64,000 nucleotides of DNA from Planctomycetota bacterium (GCA_027296055.1 JAPUJT010000065.1:1-64000); one strand, 5' to 3'; numbered from the stretch's first letter, positions 52,722-62,295 are shown. Made by a program: numbers and translations. The notes: generated from the sequence alone by a model not told the origin.

Positions 52722-53204
52722 ATGCCTGGCAAATCGAGCATTCCGGATCCGCTCGAGAAGAGAGACCTCCTCTACTCCAAGGAGGGGGACCGCGGGGTGG
52801 ACCTCGTCGCTCTCGGCGATGCCTATCGCGACGCGGGTCGCTTCACCGAAGCAGTCCAGTTTTACAATCGCGCCCAGGCCGAGGATAGCCTCGCCGAGCT
52901 GAAGGACCTGGTCATCGACCGGGGTGATTCCGCACTCCTGCTCACCATCCAGCGCGTCCTCAAGAACGGAGTCAAAGCGGCCGACTGGAAGAGGCTCGCC
53001 GAGTCGGCACTCCGCAAAGAAAAATACTCCGCCGCGGCCGAGGCCTTCGAGAAGGCCGGCGAGGAAGAAGCGGCAGCCGAGGCGAAGGCGAAGCTGGACG
53101 AGCTCCTCCAGACGGTAAAGCAACCCGAACCGATCGCCGATCCGGATGATCCCGACGATCCGACCCCGGGGCAGGCTGGCCATCAGACCAGGATGGGCGG
53201 TTAG
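52722..53204 (+). CDS. Small TPR-like helical protein
   Basis: 160 residues. DLVALGDAYRDAGRFTEAVQ then FYNRAQ, and RLAESALRKEKYSAAAEAFE then KAGEEEAAAEAK, are two TPR-like helix pairs, with a helical segment between. The acidic/proline tail (IADPDDPDDPTPGQ) is probably unfolded. TPR proteins mediate protein-protein contacts. It lies 53 bp after groEL on the same strand, so it may be co-expressed, but nothing shows that it is a chaperone partner. Confidence 0.65.
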   Translation: MPGKSSIPDPLEKRDLLYSKEGDRGVDLVALGDAYRDAGRFTEAVQFYNRAQAEDSLAELKDLVIDRGDSALLLTIQRVLKNGVKAADWKRLAESALRKEKYSAAAEAFEKAGEEEAAAEAKAKLDELLQTVKQPEPIADPDDPDDPTPGQAGHQTRMGG

Positions 53205-53233
53205 AGAAAATCCGACATACCGAGGAGGAGAAG

Positions 53234-53944
53234 ATGAGCATCACGGAGGGAATCCGTCTGACCTGGCTCGGCCACGCGACCTTTCAGGCGATCTCCCCGA
53301 GCGGGAAGGTCATCATGATCGACCCGTGGATCCAGGAGAACCCCGCCTGTCCGGATCACCTGAAATCGTTTGATGCGATCGACATCATTCTGGTGACTCA
53401 CGGTCACTTCGATCACATCGCGGACGTGGTCCCGCTCGCCGCGAAGCATGACCCCGTAGTCTACTGCAACTACGAGACGAGCGTGTGGCTGGAGGGCAAG
53501 GGCGTCAAGAGGGCGGAGGGGATGAACAAGGGTGGGACCGTCACGGCGGACGGGATCCAGATCACGATGGTCGGCGCGGATCACTCCTGTGGAATCCTGG
53601 ACGACGGGAAGATCGTCTACGGCGGCGAGGCGTGCGGGTTCGTCATTCGCTTCGAGAACGGCTACAAGATCTATCATGCGGGTGACACGAACGTCTTCGG
53701 GGACATGCGTCTGATCGGCGAGCTGTACCGGCCCGACCTGGCGCTGATCCCGATCGGCGGCCATTACACGATGGGCCCTCAGGAGGCGGCGCTCGCCTGC
53801 CGTCTGCTCGGCGTTCAGCGCGTCATCCCGATGCACTTCGGAACCTTCCCGCTCCTGAAGGGGACACCAGAAGAGCTGCGCGATCTGACGCGGGACATCA
53901 CCGACTTCGAAGTGATCGAGCCCCGCATCGGCGAAATTATATAA
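53234..53944 (+). CDS. MBL-fold metal-dependent hydrolase (UPF0173 type)
   Basis: 236 residues from ATG 53234 (GGAGGAG upstream). It begins IRLTWLGHATF, and the metal-binding motif is THGHFDHIAD. MVGADHSCGI, YHAGDTNVFGDM, IGGHYTMGP and VIPMHFGTFP complete the set. This is the YtkL/UPF0173 subgroup, broadly annotated as UlaG-like hydrolases. The substrate is unknown. It ends just before the pair of REP-type palindromes. Confidence 0.93.
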   Translation: MSITEGIRLTWLGHATFQAISPSGKVIMIDPWIQENPACPDHLKSFDAIDIILVTHGHFDHIADVVPLAAKHDPVVYCNYETSVWLEGKGVKRAEGMNKGGTVTADGIQITMVGADHSCGILDDGKIVYGGEACGFVIRFENGYKIYHAGDTNVFGDMRLIGELYRPDLALIPIGGHYTMGPQEAALACRLLGVQRVIPMHFGTFPLLKGTPEELRDLTRDITDFEVIEPRIGEII

Positions 53945-53956
53945 TTATGTAATTAT

Positions 53957-54080
53957 GGGGACACTCACTTAATTGGTTTGAGATAAGTGAGTGTCCCCTT
54001 AATTCCTAACCCCTTTGATAGCCCCAAAACAAAGTCATGGGGACACTCACTTAATTGGATGGAGATAAGTGAGTGTCCCC
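53957..54080. repeat. Pair of REP-type palindromes between convergent genes
   Basis: Two nearly identical hairpins at 53957-53998 and 54039-54080: GGGGACACTCACTTA, an AATTGG-containing loop, then TAAGTGAGTGTCCCC, separated by 40 bp. Arms are perfect 15-bp complements. They use the same words as the repeats around the RAYT gene about 22 kb away. They lie after the stop of the hydrolase gene (53944) and before the stop of the convergent glycosyltransferase gene (54099), so they could end transcription both ways. Confidence 0.9.
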
Positions 54081-54098
54081 TTATCTATTATCTCTTAT

Positions 54099-55640
54099 CT
54101 ATTTTAGGCGGTAGAGGTAGACGGTTACGGGGCCACTGATGCGCCCCATCGGGTCCAGGTCGGCATCTTCCTTGGCAAGCGCCTCGAACTCGGGGCGATC
54201 CTCCTTCGCCATTCCCACTTCGTACGCAATGTACTGCACCCCGTGCAGCCGCGCATACCGGAGTGTTCTCTCGTAGGTATCCCGTGGAAAGAAGACGGTC
54301 TTCCCGCCCGCGAAGAAGCCCAGATCTGCTGGAAATGCCATGATCCGGGCCCGTTGGTCCTCCTCCGTGCCGGCCCGGACGTAGGCGCTCGCCACGCGGA
54401 GAGGACTCCACCACCCTCCGTACTTTTCGAAAGTCCTCCCGAGGAACGGCAAGGTCGCCGCCAGGACGACAAACCAGACGACCGTCCTCGGTGGCCACCT
54501 CCACTCGCTCAGACGAGCGAGTCCCATCGCAGGGAAGACGACGGCAAGCGGGATCGGCAGGACGATCATCCTCCGGGAAGGATGGAACAGGGCAAGGGCA
54601 ACGAAGTAGAACCCGATCACGGCGAGAAGGAAGACGAGCATGGGCCGGCGTTCCGGATCTCGAAAACCTGCGACGCAGAGTGGGAGCAGCAGCAGGTTCG
54701 GGTAACCGATCAGGTCCGGCAGGTAGGCGAGAAAGCGGCCGATGTTCGCGCCCACTCGTTTCACGGTCATCATCGGATCTGACAGAGCCCGCAGCGCGGC
54801 CCCCCCGGCGGAATACTCACCCTCCTCGATCTGGCGGAAGAGAGCGACCTCCTCCCCGTCCTCCGTGAGCGACCACCAGGAGCGGCCGTCCGCTCGACCC
54901 TCTCCATACTCCAGGTTGACGGCAAGCTTCGGCGTGATCGTCCAGGCGCCGGTCCGGTCGTGAATCCAGAGGGATTGGAGGAGGAGGATCGCGCCCAGGG
55001 GCGCCACGATCCCGATGGCCCCCGCCAGGCGAACTTTTGGCGCGCCGGTCTTTCGCGATGCGACGAGCCAGAGGATCGCCAGGATGGGGAGGAGGATGCC
55101 CTTCGGGCGTACGAGGAACCCCAGTCCGGAAACGATCCCCAGGGCGATGCCGGATCTGGCGGACGGCTCTTGCAGAAGTCGCCAGGCGAGCCACGCGGAA
55201 GTAACGAAGAAGAAAGCCCCGATGGTATCCGCCCGGGCGAGGACGGAAGATCGGCTGAAGAACGGGTGAATCGCCAGGAGAAAGATGGCGGCGATCCCCA
55301 CCCGGTCTCCGAACGTTCGGCGAACGAGCAGGAAGAGGGGAACGCCGGCGAGAACACCCCCCACGAGCGATGCGGCCCGCGCTCCGATCTCCACGTCGCC
55401 GACGATCAGCCGGCCGAGAGCAACGAGGATCGGATAGAGAGGGGGGATCGCCGGGTGAAACCCTTTCGCCCATTCGCCATTCACCAACGCCTCGGCCGCC
55501 GGGAATACCCAGATGACCGCATCCCCGTCCACACGCCCCATGGAGAGTAGAAGGACCAGACGGCAGATGATCGCGAGACCGAAGACCGCGGCGATCCACC
55601 GCCATCGAGTCCGTTGACCCTTCCCACCACTCATCTTCAT
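54099..55640 (-). CDS. Membrane glycosyltransferase (GT39/ArnT-like), second of a pair
   Basis: 513 residues from ATG 55640, which overlaps the stop of the upstream gene (ATGA, 55637-55640). About ten membrane helices are seen (for example WIAAVFGLAIICRLVLLLSM; VGIAAIFLLAIHPFFSRSSV). The first loop has DGDAVIWVFPAAEALVNGEW with the acidic residues expected of GT39/PMT-type enzymes. Such enzymes move sugars from lipid-linked donors on the outer side of the membrane. The C-terminus is a soluble periplasmic domain. The acceptor is unknown. Confidence 0.8.
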   Translation of the reverse strand: MKMSGGKGQRTRWRWIAAVFGLAIICRLVLLLSMGRVDGDAVIWVFPAAEALVNGEWAKGFHPAIPPLYPILVALGRLIVGDVEIGARAASLVGGVLAGVPLFLLVRRTFGDRVGIAAIFLLAIHPFFSRSSVLARADTIGAFFFVTSAWLAWRLLQEPSARSGIALGIVSGLGFLVRPKGILLPILAILWLVASRKTGAPKVRLAGAIGIVAPLGAILLLQSLWIHDRTGAWTITPKLAVNLEYGEGRADGRSWWSLTEDGEEVALFRQIEEGEYSAGGAALRALSDPMMTVKRVGANIGRFLAYLPDLIGYPNLLLLPLCVAGFRDPERRPMLVFLLAVIGFYFVALALFHPSRRMIVLPIPLAVVFPAMGLARLSEWRWPPRTVVWFVVLAATLPFLGRTFEKYGGWWSPLRVASAYVRAGTEEDQRARIMAFPADLGFFAGGKTVFFPRDTYERTLRYARLHGVQYIAYEVGMAKEDRPEFEALAKEDADLDPMGRISGPVTVYLYRLK

Positions 55641-57061
55641 TCCCCCCCGAACCGGACGAAGACCGATTTCTCGGCCCGGCCGATCACTTCCCCTTCCCCC
55701 ATCGACGCAGACACTTCGGTCCAGTCCCCGTCTCTCGCGTAGAGGAATCGCACCTGTCCCTCTGCGACGGCGGCGCGAAGTTGCTCCGGGTCCGCAAACT
55801 TCGTCCCCGTCCGCCGCCCCGCGTAGAACGCCAGGGCTGCCTCGGTCCGCATGGGCGGCATCATATAGATATGTACGACCTCCCCCTCCGAGGTCGTCGA
55901 CCGGATCAGATCGCTCAACCCCCGGAGATCCTGCATCTTCTCTCGCTGAAGGGGGATGGGAAATATCAGGAGCGCCAGGGCGGCCCCCAGGGAGGCGATC
56001 CCAAGCCACTGAGCAAGGCCCTGCTTGAATCGCAGGGGGAGCCACCCGTCCAGGAGCATCCCGGTGGCGATCGCGAGAGGAGGCAAGAGGGGGATCATGT
56101 AATAGGCGTGCTTGTGCCTCACCAGCGAGAAGGGGATCAGGATGGCCAGGGCCCAGACGAGCACAGCAATCTCATCCCCAGGCCCCTCTCGCCATCTGCG
56201 AACGCCAAGGCGCGCGAGGGAGTAGAGGGCGACCGGGAACCAGGGGAGTCCCACGAACAGGCCGATCCAGAGGTAGTAGAACGTACCCCGAGGGTCCGGC
56301 CAGGCCCCCAGAATGGCCCCCCAGATCCGGTCGACGAAGTACGGCTCGACACCCGCCGAACCCTGGCTGCTCGAATGGAGAAGCAGCCACGGGATCGGCA
56401 CGGCGATGGCGAGAAGGCATCCGCCCCAGAAGCCCGCCGATTTCCAGCGCCATCTTCCCATCCACCAGAGCGCCACGGGAGCGATGCCCAGCGGGGCCAG
56501 TCCCACGATGCCCTTGGTGAGGATCGCAAGACCCGTCGAGAGCCCGAAGAGAACCCAGCCTACGCGTCTCTTGTCCGACAGAAGCAGACCGAGAACCGCT
56601 GCGGCGATGAAGAGGGCGAGCGGTGCGTCGAGCCTGGGGCGCCTCGCATGCTTGACGAAATAGGGCGTGGCGAGCAGGGCGACCCCCGACAGGAATCCGG
56701 TCCACGGTCCCCGGAGCTTCCAGCCGATGGCCCCCACAATGATCGTGGTCGCGAATCCGCAGGCGGCGGAGAAGAGCCTCGCCCCGATCGTCGTCACGCC
56801 GAAGAGAATGAACCCGGCGGAGATCCCCCAGATGCCAAGCGGAGGGTGATCGAACCACGGCGTGTGCCGGTCCGGATAGTAGAGAGTCCACCAGTCCCCC
56901 GTATCCAGCACGTTCCTGGCGACGGTGGAGAGCATCAGCGAGTCGAAGTTATGGATGTCCCCCTGAGCGCTCCCCGCGAAGAAGACGAGGAAGGCCGAGA
57001 AACCCAGCACGATCGCTGCGAAGAGGGGTCCCGGATTTCGAAACGAGATCGCCGTGTTCAT
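55637..57061 (-). CDS. Membrane glycosyltransferase (GT39/ArnT-like), first of a pair
   Basis: 474 residues. The N-terminus (PLFAAIVLGFSAFLVFFAGS) is followed by IHNFDSLMLSTVARNVLDTG and YYPDRHTPWFDHPPLGIWGI, the typical ArnT/PMT first loop with conserved Asp and the HPPL motif. About ten helices follow, then a C-terminal soluble part (ALAFYAGRRTGTKFADP). The pair is probably for glycan or lipid A modification. It is the more canonical of the two, and its gene is divergent from the gene at 57199. Confidence 0.85.
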   Translation of the reverse strand: MNTAISFRNPGPLFAAIVLGFSAFLVFFAGSAQGDIHNFDSLMLSTVARNVLDTGDWWTLYYPDRHTPWFDHPPLGIWGISAGFILFGVTTIGARLFSAACGFATTIIVGAIGWKLRGPWTGFLSGVALLATPYFVKHARRPRLDAPLALFIAAAVLGLLLSDKRRVGWVLFGLSTGLAILTKGIVGLAPLGIAPVALWWMGRWRWKSAGFWGGCLLAIAVPIPWLLLHSSSQGSAGVEPYFVDRIWGAILGAWPDPRGTFYYLWIGLFVGLPWFPVALYSLARLGVRRWREGPGDEIAVLVWALAILIPFSLVRHKHAYYMIPLLPPLAIATGMLLDGWLPLRFKQGLAQWLGIASLGAALALLIFPIPLQREKMQDLRGLSDLIRSTTSEGEVVHIYMMPPMRTEAALAFYAGRRTGTKFADPEQLRAAVAEGQVRFLYARDGDWTEVSASMGEGEVIGRAEKSVFVRFGGE

Positions 57062-57169
57062 CCTCCCCCTCCCGTGGGGAAGACCTTATACAACAATCGG
57101 GGCGGGAAGCCACGCGTGGGGGGCCGTCCCCTCACCGACCGGCTCGCTGCCGGGACGTAAAGGACGTGA

Positions 57170-57175
57170 TATAAT
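57170..57175 (+). promoter_or_regulatory. Candidate -10 box for the repeat-protein operon
   Basis: TATAAT occurs 24 bases before the start at 57199. The corresponding -35 region (about 57147-57152) is not a good TTGACA match. Position and consensus make it plausible, but it is unproven. Confidence 0.3.
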
Positions 57176-57198
57176 GGATGTGGGGAACCTGAGGTGAA

Positions 57199-59091
57199 GT
57201 GGTGACTCTCGGCCGCTCCCTGTTGATGCTTTCCGCGCTCGCGCTCCTTGCGGGTGATCCAACCGATCCCATCTCCGTCACTTTTCCGTTCAAGCTGACC
57301 GATGGCCACGGATACCGCTGGGACATCGGCCCGAACGGGGGCATCGGAGACGGGTCGAACGACGCCTATGACGGGGGTGTGATCCTCCGGCTGAACGGCG
57401 TTTCGTTTCCCAATCAGACTACCGGCCGGCTCGTCGGCGGTCGCGAGGTCATCCTGGGCCCGGTTGAAATGGCCTCGATCCAGGTGACGAGGCGAATCTT
57501 CATCCCGGAGAAGGAGGGCTACGCCCGGTTCATCGAGGAGCTGGAGAACACGACGGAGCGCACGGTACGCGTCCAGCTCAGCGTGATATCACAGCTTGGC
57601 GGTCGGATCGGCACCCTCCAGACTTCCCAACCGAACGAGTCCGAAGGGACGGGCATCATCGCCTTCGTCACCGATGACGGCGACCCGTCAGGATCCGACC
57701 CGGCCATCCTCCACGTCCTGGGAGCGCGGGGAGGTCCTCTCACGCCAACGATAGAGGGACGACTGGGCGAGCGGGTCATCCGATACACCTTCGAAGAGAT
57801 CGTGATCCCATCCAATCGCAAGGTGCTCTTCATCCATGCCGAGGCGCAGCGAAAGAGCGCGGCCGAAGCGATCGCCGAGATGGAGCGATTCGAGTTCCAC
57901 GATCTCGTGGCCGACCTGAAACCGGCCGCAGCCGTCGACTTCCTCAACTTCCGCGTGCCGTATCACCTCCCCCACGACGTCGATGTGCCCCGGGAAGCGG
58001 ACCGCGATGTCCTCACGCTCCGTGACGGAGACGCGATCTACGGCGAGGCCCAGAATCCCATTTACAGCGCTCTGACCGACTTCGGTCCCAGGGAAATTCC
58101 GGGAGAGCACCTGGTGGCTATCGTCGGCAACGATCGGCTCGGCCGCTCCCGCCTCTACCTGAAGTCGGGTGAGGTGTATCGAGCCCGAATGCCCGATTTC
58201 GTCCTCGAGTTCCACCTCCCTTCGGGCCACTCGCTGGAGATACCGGGAGATCGCATCGCATCGGTGGGGTTCCGCAAGCGCGAGGGAGAAACCCGCGGCT
58301 TCGAGCTGACAGGGCAGGTTGCGACCCTTCTCTCGGGAGACCGGCTCGTCGGAGCGATCCTGGACGAGCACCTCTCCTTGCGAACGATGTACGGCAAGAT
58401 CGTCCTCCCGACCGCCCGGATCGCTCGCCTGCAGCGAACGAGAGAGGATCCCGGATTTTATCGGGTGGTCCTCCGAGACGGGTCGGTTCTCAGGGGCCTC
58501 CTCGAAGAGGAGACCGTTGGATTCCGAGCCTCGGACGGTCGCGAGGTGAGCATCCGATCCGACCTGATCTTCGATCTCTGTCTGGCCGACTCAGAGTTAC
58601 GAGGGGATGGACCGAGAGTCGTCCTCGTGACGGGTGACGACTTCGTCGGCCGGATCGCCGACGCCGCGATCACGATCGAGACACCTTTCGCCAGGATCGA
58701 GCTGATCCCGTCGCAGATTCGCCGACTCGAGGCGATCGAAGGATCGCACGGCGAATTCCGGGCTGTGCTCTGGGATGAGACGACCGTGAGCGGAGAGATC
58801 CGGAACGAGAAGATCTCGATCCAGCTCCGAGCTGGGGAGAAATTCTCCATCCAGGCTCCCCTCCTGAGCGAGGTGACCAACCCTTACCCGGAGCTACCCG
58901 ATCCCATCCGGACACGCGTCGAGCACCTGATCTCCGAGCTCGGGGCCCCGGATTTCGAGCGCCGGGAGGCGGCGGAGCGCGATCTGATCCAGCTGGGCCG
59001 CCCGGCGATCGGCCTCCTGCTCGGTGTCAGCGACTCCGGAGACCCCGAAGTCCGACAGCGCGTCCAGCGCATCCTGGAAGTCATTTCCTGA
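57199..59091 (+). CDS. Secreted beta-repeat protein of unknown function
   Basis: 630 residues from GTG 57199 (or the next GTG, 57202), after GAGGTGAA. A short signal peptide (LLMLSALALLAG) comes first. Residues 20-270 are beta-rich (FPFKLTDGHGYRWDIGPNGG). From about 275 on there are five related ~45-55 residue units, each with a turn such as LRDGSVLRGLLEE, LLSGDRLVGAILDE or LVTGDDFVGRIAD followed by a (T/S)-x-x-(G/A)-x-(I/V) strand. A C-terminal helical end (FERREAAERDLIQLGRPAIG) is HEAT-like. I do not know this family. It precedes the ATP-grasp gene by about 85 bp. Confidence 0.7.
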   Translation: MVTLGRSLLMLSALALLAGDPTDPISVTFPFKLTDGHGYRWDIGPNGGIGDGSNDAYDGGVILRLNGVSFPNQTTGRLVGGREVILGPVEMASIQVTRRIFIPEKEGYARFIEELENTTERTVRVQLSVISQLGGRIGTLQTSQPNESEGTGIIAFVTDDGDPSGSDPAILHVLGARGGPLTPTIEGRLGERVIRYTFEEIVIPSNRKVLFIHAEAQRKSAAEAIAEMERFEFHDLVADLKPAAAVDFLNFRVPYHLPHDVDVPREADRDVLTLRDGDAIYGEAQNPIYSALTDFGPREIPGEHLVAIVGNDRLGRSRLYLKSGEVYRARMPDFVLEFHLPSGHSLEIPGDRIASVGFRKREGETRGFELTGQVATLLSGDRLVGAILDEHLSLRTMYGKIVLPTARIARLQRTREDPGFYRVVLRDGSVLRGLLEEETVGFRASDGREVSIRSDLIFDLCLADSELRGDGPRVVLVTGDDFVGRIADAAITIETPFARIELIPSQIRRLEAIEGSHGEFRAVLWDETTVSGEIRNEKISIQLRAGEKFSIQAPLLSEVTNPYPELPDPIRTRVEHLISELGAPDFERREAAERDLIQLGRPAIGLLLGVSDSGDPEVRQRVQRILEVIS

Positions 59092-59176
59092 AAATATTAG
59101 CAGCGGGCCCTTGTGGGGAGATGGAGCCGGTGATTATGATCGGCGCCCAACGCATCCCCTCGGAGGGCCCGACCCC

Positions 59177-60274
59177 ATGGCGCGCAAGCGGAAGATCGAT
59201 GTTGCTGTCCTCTATAACTTCCTCGGTGAGGATGAGTTCGAGACTCTGCGCCAGGGGCTTCAGGGAGGCGAGACCGAGCTGTCTCCGGAGATGGCGGAGG
59301 AGTACGACGCGGAGGCGATCGGCGATGAGATCGCCACGGTAGAGGAGGAAATCCAGGCGGTCGAGGACGGCATCAGCGGCGCGGGGTTCACGGCCCGCAC
59401 GATCAACATCAAGGACGATTTCCAGATTCTCATGCAGGCGTTGACGAATCCCCGTCCCGACGTCGTATTCAACCTGGTCGAATGGTTCAACGATGACTCC
59501 TGGCTGGAGGACAGGGTCGCGGCGCTCTACGACCTGCTTCAGATCCCGTACACCGGCTCTCCACCGGTGGCCCTCGCCACATGCCAGAGAAAAGACCGCA
59601 CCAAGGAAATCCTTCAGGCCAATGGCGTCCCCACGCCCCGCTTCATGGTCGTCACGAAAGAGCCGATCCCCAGGCTCGGCGGACTCCGCTATCCGGTGAT
59701 CGTGAAACCCACGCGGGCTGACGCCAGCGAAGGCATCTCGGAGGACTCGGTGGTCGAGAATCGCCAACGACTCGTGCAGCAAGTGCGAATGATCCTGGAA
59801 GACTACGAGCAACCGGCGCTTGTCGAGGAGTTCATCGCCGGACGGGAGCTGGGAGTCTCGGTTCTCGGCAACGATCCCCCTCGCGTCCTCCCGCTGGAAG
59901 AGATGGACTTCAGCGAACTCCCCGCGGGCTATCGAGGGATCATCTCGTTCGAGTCGAAGTGGGATCCTCTGAACGAGGTCTATCACAAATCAGAGCTGAT
60001 CTGCCCGGCCAAGGTGTCGAAATCCGTGAAGAAGAGAGCGAGCGAGATGGCCCTCAGGGCGTACCAGGTGATGGGATGCCGGGACTACGCTCGGATCGAC
60101 ATCAGATTGGATAGGAGGGGTCGGCTTTACGTTCTGGAGGTCAACCCGAACCCGGATCTCTCCGAGGCGGTTGGTTTCGGGGCTTCGGCTCGGGCGGGCG
60201 GCCTCACCTTCCGCCAGACCCTTCGCCACATCGTTCGAAGCGCGCTGAAGCGGAATCATCGACAGGGGAGCTGA
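59177..60274 (+). CDS. ATP-grasp ligase (D-Ala-D-Ala ligase-like)
   Basis: 365 residues from ATG 59177. The middle and C-terminal parts show the ATP-grasp plan: VIVKPTRADASEGISEDSVV, EQPALVEEFIAGRELGVSVL, YARIDIRLDRRGRLYVLEVN then PNPDLS, the metal-binding end of the fold. The overall order is that of D-alanine-D-alanine ligases, but the N-terminus has a distinctive DEFETLRQGLQGGETELSPE insertion and the host would already have a Ddl, so a different amino-acid or peptide substrate is likely. It is followed after 20 bp by the C39-like peptidase gene. Confidence 0.85.
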   Translation: MARKRKIDVAVLYNFLGEDEFETLRQGLQGGETELSPEMAEEYDAEAIGDEIATVEEEIQAVEDGISGAGFTARTINIKDDFQILMQALTNPRPDVVFNLVEWFNDDSWLEDRVAALYDLLQIPYTGSPPVALATCQRKDRTKEILQANGVPTPRFMVVTKEPIPRLGGLRYPVIVKPTRADASEGISEDSVVENRQRLVQQVRMILEDYEQPALVEEFIAGRELGVSVLGNDPPRVLPLEEMDFSELPAGYRGIISFESKWDPLNEVYHKSELICPAKVSKSVKKRASEMALRAYQVMGCRDYARIDIRLDRRGRLYVLEVNPNPDLSEAVGFGASARAGGLTFRQTLRHIVRSALKRNHRQGS

Positions 60275-60294
60275 CGCGGCCCACGCAAGACACC

Positions 60295-61170
60295 ATGAGC
60301 ATCTACCAGCAGCCGAACAAATGGCAGTGCGGCCCGTTCGCATTGAAGCATGCGCTTCTCATGCTGGGTGTCTCTGCCGAAGAGAGTGAGATCACACGGA
60401 TCGCCCGATCCAGCCGTGAGGGGGCGGATGAGGTCGAGCTCGCCAGGGCGGCGAGTAAATTCCGCTGCGATCTCCCCATGGTGCGTCGCCTCCACCCGGA
60501 TCGGGCCCGGCGCGATCTGCTTCTCTACCTCCGGCGCGGGATCCCCGTGCTGATGTGCATCTTCGAGTGGGGCCACTGGGTGACGATCGTCAAGGAGGAG
60601 AAGGGCAAGTTCATCATGCTGGACAGCTCCGATCGGGCCGTGCTCCTCGTCCTTCCCTGGAGTCAGCTCAAGAAGGAGTGGGTCTTCCACCGGAAAGATG
60701 CCTACGACGAGCAGGCGGTCCACACGCTTTACGACTTCCATCCGGTGGTGCCGCGCTTTCCGGTCCAGCGACTCACCCGGTTCTCCGTAGCTGGAGTCAA
60801 GTTTCTGCGGCGGCCGGAGAACCGGATCATCTCGCATCGATGGAACGAGTATGTCACCGACGTGCTGGATCTCTGCAAGCCGCGCACCGCCCGGCGAGGG
60901 CGATCCCTCACCCTGGGAGAGTTCCTCCGCCGACACGAGGCGATGATCCTGGATCAGGTGAGCCACTGGCACGGGCAGGTAGAACGGCAGGAGGCGCGTC
61001 GTGTTCTCCGGGGGCTCCGCTTCGTGGCGGACACCCTCGGCCTGGTGATCCCCGAGGCTGCCGAGAGGAGGGCGATCGCCGCCGTCTCCGTCATCCTCAC
61101 GCTCTGGGCCGAGGGGGAGGCGGATTCGGACCCGATCTATAGCGCGCGCCGCAAAGAGCGCCGAAACTGA
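60295..61170 (+). CDS. C39-like cysteine peptidase domain protein
   Basis: 291 residues. The N-terminus holds a papain-fold peptidase of the C39 type: catalytic Cys12 (NKWQCGPFALKHAL), His94 (EWGHWVTIV) and Asp110 (LDSSDR). C39 enzymes usually cut double-glycine leader peptides, but this one is not fused to an ABC transporter. The last ~130 residues (RFVADTLGLVIPEAAERRAI) are helical and unassigned. No signal peptide is seen, so it is cytoplasmic. The close pairing with the ATP-grasp gene suggests a joint pathway. Confidence 0.8.
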   Translation: MSIYQQPNKWQCGPFALKHALLMLGVSAEESEITRIARSSREGADEVELARAASKFRCDLPMVRRLHPDRARRDLLLYLRRGIPVLMCIFEWGHWVTIVKEEKGKFIMLDSSDRAVLLVLPWSQLKKEWVFHRKDAYDEQAVHTLYDFHPVVPRFPVQRLTRFSVAGVKFLRRPENRIISHRWNEYVTDVLDLCKPRTARRGRSLTLGEFLRRHEAMILDQVSHWHGQVERQEARRVLRGLRFVADTLGLVIPEAAERRAIAAVSVILTLWAEGEADSDPIYSARRKERRN

Positions 61171-61179
61171 GCTCTTCTC

Positions 61180-62295
61180 GTGTCCCCCAATCTAAGTCTG
61201 ATTGTGCCGACGTACAACCGACCGCGTGAGCTGCGGCTCGTGCTGGAAGGACTGCGACACCAGAGCGGTACTGATTTCGAGGTCGTCGTCGCAGACGACG
61301 GGTCGACGAAGGAGACTCGAGACCTGATCGAGGAGATCCGCCGCGACTTTCCGAGACCGCTCCTCCACGTCCGACACGAGGATGAAGGGTTCCGGGCCGC
61401 CGCGATACGCAATCGGGCGATCGAGAAGGCCAGCGGCGAGTGGCTCGTCTTCCTCGACGGTGACTGCGTTCCCCTTCCCGGTTTTGTTGACGCCCACGAC
61501 CGCGCCCGGGAGCGCGGCGTCTACCTCACCGGGCAGAGGTTACGCCTCGACGCCCTCCGGTCCGAGGCGATCGATCCACAGAGGATCGCCCGGGGAGGTC
61601 TCGCCCGCCTGGCCACGCCCTGGGAGAGGATCAAGGAATCGTACGAGAGGGGACGAGCGATCGTCGACTGGATCAGGAATCACGAAGAGCGTCCCAAGCT
61701 GATCTCCTGTAACGCCTCCGCATCGAAGGAGGACGTCGTCGCGATCAACGGCTTCGACGAGCGCTTCGTGGGCTGGGGAGGAGAGGACGACGACTTCGGC
61801 CGCCGCCTGCGAAGGAGCGGGCTCCGACCGAGGTCCGTGATCGGCCGCGCGCGCGTGCTTCACCTCCATCACCCGCCCGTCCCCTCCTTTCGCGGAAAGG
61901 TGCGGCTCGGCCCGAACTACCCGTATCTCCACAGGGGCTACTTCCTGACCCGCTGCCGCAACGGTCTGGAGAGGAGAAAGATGCAGGACGTGTCCGTTCG
62001 CATCCTCGGCATTCCCGACACCCTCCCGGCGCCAGAGTGGACCGCGCCGTGCGAGGTCGATGTCCTCCTCTCCCCTTCGTCGACGCCGGCTCGGTTCCAC
62101 CCGGAGTCCGAGATTCGTGTGCTGGCGATCGTCGGGCCCGAGCCCGACTCCCGCCTGCTGCGGGAGTGCCACATCGTCCTACCGCAGGGGAGCGCGGAGG
62201 TCCGTGCAGCCGAAAAGCCGGCGGGCCAGGTCAAGTCGCCCTCATACCTCGCTGTCATGACGGCGATCCTCGATTCTCTCGATCCTCTGATCTGA
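61180..62295 (+). CDS. Family 2 glycosyltransferase
   Basis: 371 residues from GTG 61180. GT-A motifs are clear: LIVPTYNRPRELRLVL, VVADDGSTKET, FLDGDCVPLPGF (DxD region) and the acceptor block GFDERFVGWGGEDDDFGRRL. The last region resembles the C-terminal part of chondroitin-type/galactosyltransferase-like GT2 enzymes. It adds a sugar from a nucleotide donor; the acceptor is unknown. It begins 9 bp after the C39-like gene. Confidence 0.9.
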   Translation: MSPNLSLIVPTYNRPRELRLVLEGLRHQSGTDFEVVVADDGSTKETRDLIEEIRRDFPRPLLHVRHEDEGFRAAAIRNRAIEKASGEWLVFLDGDCVPLPGFVDAHDRARERGVYLTGQRLRLDALRSEAIDPQRIARGGLARLATPWERIKESYERGRAIVDWIRNHEERPKLISCNASASKEDVVAINGFDERFVGWGGEDDDFGRRLRRSGLRPRSVIGRARVLHLHHPPVPSFRGKVRLGPNYPYLHRGYFLTRCRNGLERRKMQDVSVRILGIPDTLPAPEWTAPCEVDVLLSPSSTPARFHPESEIRVLAIVGPEPDSRLLRECHIVLPQGSAEVRAAEKPAGQVKSPSYLAVMTAILDSLDPLI

